Below, one piece after another: positions 58,250-64,000 of a stretch of DNA of 64,000 bases (the first letter of the stretch is position 1; every line of letters starts with the position of its first letter). The notes under the pieces were generated by a model. That model had not been told where the DNA came from. It saw only the letters and a program-made list of their open reading frames with translations, and made no database searches. The stretch lies in NCBI RefSeq assembly GCF_026230105.1, contig NC_079480.1, forward strand, positions 12,628,488-12,692,487, read 5' to 3'. This DNA comes from Diorhabda sublineata (taxonomy: Eukaryota > Arthropoda > Insecta > Coleoptera > Chrysomelidae). The position numbers were made by a program, and so were the translations under genes.

Positions 58250-59340
58250 ATAATACCTAATAATGAATAAAATGTAATATGCTTCAAAATCGTTTTGATT
58301 TTAGGTCTTAAGATTTAGAAATAGTTTTTTTTATTTTTAAAGACAAGTAAAAATTAGACGTTTCTACATGTTGCGGTTTGTATCGAAATGTAATACATGT
58401 ATTAATATATTTTGTATCATTTAATAGATTTAAAATTAAAATTCAACAGTCCCATCATATTTAAATTTTAAACCCAGCAATGGTACAACAATGAAAGTCA
58501 AATTAAAATTTCTCTTCAAACTATAAGGAAAATGGCAGGTTAATAATATAATAGTACGGCCCTGCACGATGCGATAAATTTACGAGCTTTAAATAGGTTT
58601 TGGTAGTAAAAGCACTTTATTTATATTTTGAAAAATACTAACCTAACCTAACCTAACCTAAGTTTTCATGTCAACTAAAGTAAATTCGAAAGCAAAAATT
58701 TATTTAGCAGTTCTTATTTTTCAAAATTAAATGACTTTGTATTGAATATAACGTATTAATTGCTATATCTCGAGAAAGCCCTACTATATACTTAAATATT
58801 AATGATATGTTGGAAAGGATCTTTTTTTTGTTATCCTTATAAATTTATTATGTTAGTAAGTTATGCATATGAGAGGCCACACCTCTTCTCGAAAATATGA
58901 TGCCGGAGGGTCTCAACATCCACTCTCTCAGATTGATATTAATTATAATGTAATAAATTCAAACTTTGAAATGTAACAGAGTATTTTTAATTACAAAGTC
59001 GATAATTAAAATCATCTTCTCGGTTGTTGAATAAAATTACCTAAATAAATTTCATGTTGGCTTCTTGGTGCAATTACAACATAATTAGGCCTCTTAGCAT
59101 TATGATAAATTGTTTCAAGACTTGTTTTCTAGCATTGGATACATTTTGTAATCTACATGCAAATACTATAAGTTGTTTTATTATCTTCAGATAGAGATCC
59201 TTCAAAAAACTTAATAATCTGTTATTACATAATTTAGATAATAGTTTCTATTATCGATAGTCTTCTTGATTACATCTTTGTAGTTCCCGTATCAAAAACT
59301 TTCACGTATCTAGAGAATCATTTTATTGATCGTTTTTTCA
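58250..59340. other. Intergenic region with a TTAGG-type run
   Basis: Contains CTAACCTAACCTAACCTAAC then CTA at 58638-58661, the longest such run in the window. Nothing else was recognised. Confidence 0.45.
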
Positions 59341-59344
59341 AATA

Positions 59345-60290
59345 CGAGGATGGTCCCAGGAGTACCTGAAGAAATGCACAAAAATTTTGGAAAAAAACGT
59401 AATCTCCTTTAATGATGTTCAATAAGTTCGATACCCTTTTTATAATAAAAATCATCAAGCTCCAAAATCTGGAGAATAGGGTGCATGGGGTAGCAATTCA
59501 AACTTTAATTCATGAATTTTGTCCATTGAAATAATGTGTGAGCTGGTGCATTATCTTGATGAAATAACACTTCCTGCTTCTTTCTTAGCCAAATGTGGTC
59601 GTATTTGCTTGATTTCTTTGCTCAAGCCTTGCAATGAGTTCACATAGTCAATTGAAATTATCCCACGCGCATCCCAAAAAATCGACGCCATGAACTTTCC
59701 TGCAGATGGAACGATCATCGCCTTCTTTGAAGCCGATTTCCCTTCTCAGTACATTGTTTTGATTGTTCTTTCGATTCAGGTGTGAATTGATGGACCCATG
59801 TTTCATCCATGATTATGAAACGGCGCTTTATTTCTGTGAAGCATTGCCAAACACTCGATAGAAAAATTTTCACGACGCTGTTTTGGTTAAATTGTGAGCA
59901 AACGCGGCACCAATCTTGCGCACACCTTAATCATATCAAAATTTTCAGTTAATATGCGATGTACTGCACTTTTTAAAATGCCTATTATGTCTGCTAGCTC
60001 GCGCACTTTCAGTCGCCGATTATCGATCCAGTTCCGCTTTGTGTATTTTCTTCAGCATTAATGGAAGTCGTCACCTCATTTGGTCGACCACTGCGATGCT
60101 GGTCTTTGCAGGTCGCACGGCTTCGTTTAAACTCAGCTAACCAATAACGAAGGAGCAATCTCACCCAGAGTAGAATCTAGTTCTGCTTTTATATTGGTTG
60201 AGCTAATGCCTTTCAAATGTAAGTATTCTATCACATAACGATGACCAATCTATGTTTATAAATTCAGTGAAAAAGTTTACTATTGATGGC
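59345..60290 (-). pseudogene. mariner relic (family M1, copy 3)
   Basis: It starts with the terminal-repeat-like TACGAGGATGGTCCCAGGAG at 59343. Minus-strand blocks include an HTH zone with GRPNEVTTSINAE-like text near 60080, a first-aspartate zone near 59790 (ETWVHQFTPESKEQ type), KKAMIVPSAGKFMASIFWDA near 59690, and a frameshifted second block near 59560. It shares GATGGCTGCCAAACAAATAC at its right side with copy 2. Many indels. Confidence 0.8.
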
Positions 60291-60404
60291 TGCCAAACAA
60301 ATACTAAACAACGTGGCTTCTCCAAACTCAAAGCATATGCTATATGGATTGTATATTTCTTGATACAGTCGAATTTTTCTGGAATTTTTCTGGACTTTTG
60401 GACC

Positions 60405-60775
60405 ATACTGCAGAAAGATCTAACAGTCCAGGATCAACTAGACGAATCCCAAAGTAGATTTGGGAAGACACAGTGGAAGACACAGTGTACAAGATTATGT
60501 ATTTATAATAAAACAACTAGTTCCACAAAAAGCTTTTGACAATGTGTTATACATATAACATTTTGGGATAGCCTATAAAAGTTTGTTGCACATAGTCAAA
60601 AGTAGGTCGTCAAAATAGTTATGGATGATATAACTAAAGCCACAAAAAGAGGATCCAAAGAAGAAAGAATGGAATGTTATAGGTTAAATCCAGTAGAATG
60701 GTCCTTGGCAGATGACATTAATCTTTGACTTGATGCTAATAAGTCAAGAGTAGTAGATAGTAGACAAGAGGAAAA
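60405..60775 (+). pseudogene. RTE-like LINE RT scrap
   Basis: LTVQDQLDESQSRFGKTQWK (the DE.QSGFR.GRST segment), SSTKSF.NVLYITFWDSL (the AFD.VPR..LW..L segment, its aspartate codon replaced by a stop), then MDDITKATKRGSKEERM and WSLADDINL, where LADD stands for the catalytic YADD/FADD box. Compressed by deletions; directly followed by family X copy 3. Confidence 0.65.
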
Positions 60776-60804
60776 TAAAGAGATTAACTTTCTTCAAAGA
60801 GTTT

Positions 60805-61400
60805 TTGATTGATTTCTTTCAAAGAAGTTTGGAAGAAGTTCTTCTGCACAATAACAATAAATACGCCTCCATTCCAGTTGCCCATTCCGTGCAATTGAAG
60901 GAAACATTTGAAAATGTAGGAACCCTATTAGGCAATATCAGGTCAATGCTAGGGTCAACAGCTGGTTTGTACAAAAATGCTGTGCTTTTTATGTGAACGG
61001 GACAGTAGAGCTCGTGACAAACACTGGAAACAAAAATTGTGGACAGAATTTTGTACCTGGTATGAAAAATATCCTGCATCAACCGTTGAATGACCCTAAG
61101 AGGATTTTGCTATCACCGCTGCACATAAAGCTCGGATTGATGAAGCAATTTGTGACCGCTTTATTAAAAGGAGGCGCTTGCTTTAAGTATCTTTTTGAAA
61201 AATTACTCCGCATTACCTCGGAAACAATCAAGGCGGGAATTTTCGTGGGTCTACAAATCCGAATTTTGATGGAAGACGATAATTTTAAGAAAAGTATGAA
61301 TTAGAAAAGAAAACTAGCTTGGATGAGCTTTAAAAATGTTGTGTGTGGTTTTCTGGGCAACAATAAATATCCCGAGTGTGCACTTCTTACATTCCTATGT
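60805..61400 (+). pseudogene. Unassigned conserved repeat protein (family X), copy 3
   Basis: Blocks: RSLEEVLLHNNNKYASIPVA then HSVQLKETFENVGTLLGNI; WDSRARDKHWKQKLW-type text after a frameshift near 60990; PKRILLSPLHIKLGLMKQFV, TALLKGGACFKYLFEKLLRI, IKAGIFVGLQIRILMEDDNF, SFKNVVCGFLGNNKYPEC. It supplies the N-terminal SL..VLLHN.NKYASIP.AHSV block that copy 2 lost, while copy 2 supplies the C-terminal block lost here. Broken by at least two frameshifts. Confidence 0.75.
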
Positions 61401-62360
61401 TGATTAGGACCAAAATAGGTGTAATAAAAATATGATAGTTGACTACTGTTTGAATCTCAAGAGGGATCTTTTGATGTCTAGTTAGATCATAACTAAATTA
61501 ATATAAATAATGTAAAATTGTTAAAAAATGTATCCAATAATAAATTGTTGAATACATTTGAAAGCTAAATGCAAGAACTGCTTAAATAGGGGCAAATGAC
61601 CAGTTCCTCACAGCTCACTCTATAGTTTAGTAGTACAGGATAAATTTGAAGATTGATTGATGGGAAAATTCCCAGTCTAGTTTAGTTTATCTTCAAGGTA
61701 ATTCCAAATTAGGGTCTACAGTTTCTCAACTTTCTCAAGAAACGATCATAGTTTATAAAGATCAACGTTTTGTTTATTGGTTTCACTCAGATACAATTGC
61801 TTCGCACGATTATTAAAAGTTTGGCTTCCATTCTTCTATTCTACAACTCTGTATATAGATTGTATGATACTCGGGAATGGGTTGATTGAAGCTCCCATAA
61901 AAATGTATGACTGAGAACAATACAACAGACGAATTCATGTGTTACCTCAACTCCAAAACAGTTAATTAATTTTTTAAACCAATCGCATTGCCGATATGAA
62001 ACCATTCGAGTTGCGGTCAATATTTTAATAATCCTTTATAATATTGTTTGAATGTCCGGTAAAAAAAAAAACAAAAAACAATTAAAACACATCCCCGTTC
62101 CTCCTACATATACATTGTAGTGGTTTGAATTTTAATTTACTGTACATATCAAAAAAAGTTTGATGAATATCGTTGTTTTTTATCATAGTGAATTGGGTAC
62201 AGATTGTACTTATGATATCACAAAAACTTCACTCGTAGAATGATATTCAGCACAAATTTGTCCAATAGACGTTTCATGCTGTGATGTTGTAAACCTCTGT
62301 AATTTAACACAATCCTTCTTATTAAAGGTCATCGTGTCGTGTGATTAATTAAGATAAAGA
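61400..62360. other. Intergenic region, nothing recognised
   Basis: AT-rich with no element end or domain. Confidence 0.4.
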
Positions 62361-62369
62361 AATTTTTTT

Positions 62370-63375
62370 AGCGAAAATCGATTTTATTCATCTCCTTCAA
62401 GAGCAATACAATCATTCCAACGCTCCTCTAGCTTCTCGATAACGTACTTGTTTTACTTGTAAGTACTTGTAGATTACTTCTTCATTTTAGCTGAATTTCT
62501 TACCGGCGAGCATTTTTCTGAGATCAGCAAATAGCCAGTAGTCACTGGGGGCTAGATCTGGACTATACGGTGGATGAAGAAGCAAATCGAAGGGTAATTC
62601 GATCAATTTAACAATCGTTGCCATCGACTTATGAATCGGTGCATTGTCTTGCTGAAACAGTGGTTTTTTCTTCGACATATGAGGCTGTTTTATCTTGATT
62701 TTTGCATTCAAACGATCCAACAACTCTATGTAGTATTCGTTATTGATTGTCATTTCCTTTTGAAGATAGTTGATGAGCAATATTCCATGTGCAAATATGA
62801 AGCCACTACCTTCCCAGCTAACTGTCGTGCCTTTGGACACTTCGGACGTGGTTCACCGGCGGCAGTCCACTCAGATGATGATCGTTTTGATTCAGGAGTG
62901 AAATAATGGATCCATGTTTTACCCATAGTCACATATCGACGCAAAAAATCTGATTCATTACGTGTAAACATGGCCAAATACTGCTCGAAATCATCAACAC
63001 GTTGTTGTTTCTGAACGACTATGAGTAAACGCGAAACCCACTTTCTCATGGTAAGATGTTCATGCATAATTATAAATACAGTGCCTTCTGTTATCTTCAC
63101 AACCTCGGCTATCTCGCGCAATTTCAATTTACGATCATATATAATCAATATGTGGATTTTTTTGATGTTTTCACCTCAATTGGACGACCAGAACGTTGAC
63201 CATAATCGGAGTCTGTACGACCACGTTTAAATTCGGCGAATCAATAATAAATGGTTTTTTTCGATGGAATAGAGTCTGGATAACACCTTGGAAGCCATTG
63301 CTGAGCTTGTACAGTATTTCTTTTGTCAAGAAACAATGATAAATTAACGTGCGAAATTGTTTTGAATCCAATGTT
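62370..63375 (-). pseudogene. mariner (family M2, copy 2), nearly full length
   Basis: Minus strand from MDSKQFRTLIYHCFLTKEIL through the HTH to DRKLKLREIAEVVKITEGTV. The first-aspartate segment reads YVTMGKTWIHYFTPESKRSS (TMDETW in the sibling). Then SSEWTAAGEPRPKCPKA, VASYLHMEYCSST-type text, NNEYYIELLDRLNAKIKIKQ, KPLFQQDNAPIHKSMATIVK (second aspartate), HPPYSPDLAPSDYWLFADLR (third aspartate), and a C-terminus with LEERWNDCIALEGDE near 62400. About 335 residues are represented with a few frameshifts. The first catalytic aspartate and adjacent glutamate are replaced by Gly and Lys, so it would be inactive even without the frameshifts. Confidence 0.88.
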
Positions 63376-63419
63376 TTGAAAATAGTAAAAGTAGCCTCAC
63401 TTTTTTCTGAATAATCGAG

Positions 63420-64000
63420 ATATGTAATCGTAATCGTAATGCTATTAAGCTCTGTAGTCTCTTATACTTTAAGAGAATGTGGATAGAGTTATTTTCGTCT
63501 ACACTATAGTCTGCACGTTCTATTCTTAACTAAACCTAGCGTCTTCATCTTTCAGTGTTTGGTTCTGTACCCGTATATTCCTATTACAGCTCGGTATAAT
63601 ATCCATACATCATTTGATAGCCTGACTTCTTTCCAGAGCTTTGTTAGCGTTCTAGTGCAGGGTACTAGGGTAGGCAACAAGGAACGGTAGTCGACCATAT
63701 CTCAGGATCGAATTATATTGCAGCTTCAGGTAAGAAAAAGCGGTCCTGAAAAACACGTAGAAATTATTTTTTGAATTTTAGGTCTACAACTACTAGAGGG
63801 CGTATATTTTAAAATAAAATAAAAAAAACAGAATTTGGTTCCGCTTAGCCGATGTTTATAAACTTGAGATTGCTTGAAAGAGCGAGAATTTTTCTTCTAG
63901 TCCTACTTGCTGTTTTCGCATTTTATTTCCATATTTAGAGTCCTCAACTTCATCCCATCTTACATATCAAATCTCAGTACCATCAGTCACCGGCCAGATA
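63420..64000. other. Intergenic region at the window end, nothing recognised
   Basis: GTAATCGTAATCGTAAT microrepeat at 63424-63440; otherwise no signal. Confidence 0.4.

Noticed and set aside
1..64000. CRISPR arrays, operons, riboswitches, bacterial signals
   Set aside because: Spliced genes and insect transposons show this is eukaryotic nuclear DNA; no spaced short direct-repeat array is present.

Overview
The window is nuclear DNA from an insect. It is strongly AT-rich and intron-bearing, it carries short TTAGG-type interstitial runs, and it is crowded with insect-type transposons. Host gene density is very low: I can support only two host genes in 64 kb, which fits a large, repeat-rich genome. 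A beetle or another transposon-rich insect is plausible, but the species cannot be fixed from the sequence.

Host genes. (1) An ortholog of deadpan, a HES-family bHLH-Orange repressor, lies on + at 27133-30817. It has two coding exons, a 2.5-kb intron full of transposon debris, and a C-terminal WRPW. (2) A four-exon gene for the histone-fold kinetochore/Fanconi protein CENP-S (MHF1) lies on + at 37447-39026. Its exons are so short that it is easily missed; intron 3 holds LINE debris.

Region by region. 0-9 kb: an antisense LINE ORF2 relic, a Tc1/mariner-group element with terminal inverted repeats (2849-4079), and a hAT relic interrupted by a perfect-TIR MITE. 9-16 kb: two mariner relics, a 1.1-kb element with long TIRs, another Tc1/mariner-group relic, and a Ty3/gypsy scrap. 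16-26 kb: a hairpin, a dispersed repeat family, and mariner, RTE-like LINE, piggyBac, pogo/Tigger and Tc1 relics. 26-39 kb: deadpan, more mariner and LINE relics, a Tc1-like element with TIRs, then CENP-S. 39-43 kb: an apparently intact 1320-bp Tc1/mariner-group transposon with perfect 28-bp TIRs, inserted at a TA inside an older mariner. 43-64 kb: Helitron-like, Tc1, Penelope GIY-YIG, LINE, IS630-like and mariner relics, plus three copies of a conserved protein family I cannot assign.

Most of what looks like coding sequence is decayed transposase or reverse transcriptase with stops and frameshifts. The exception is the 358-residue transposase at 41120-42196. The two host genes show no functional link to each other. 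The best candidates for something under-described are the three-copy unassigned family (51.2, 56.2-57.3 and 60.8-61.4 kb) and the long-TIR element at 11.2-12.3 kb. The most firmly supported observation is the nested insertion at 40988-42307, whose pre-insertion site can be read from a sibling copy in the same window.
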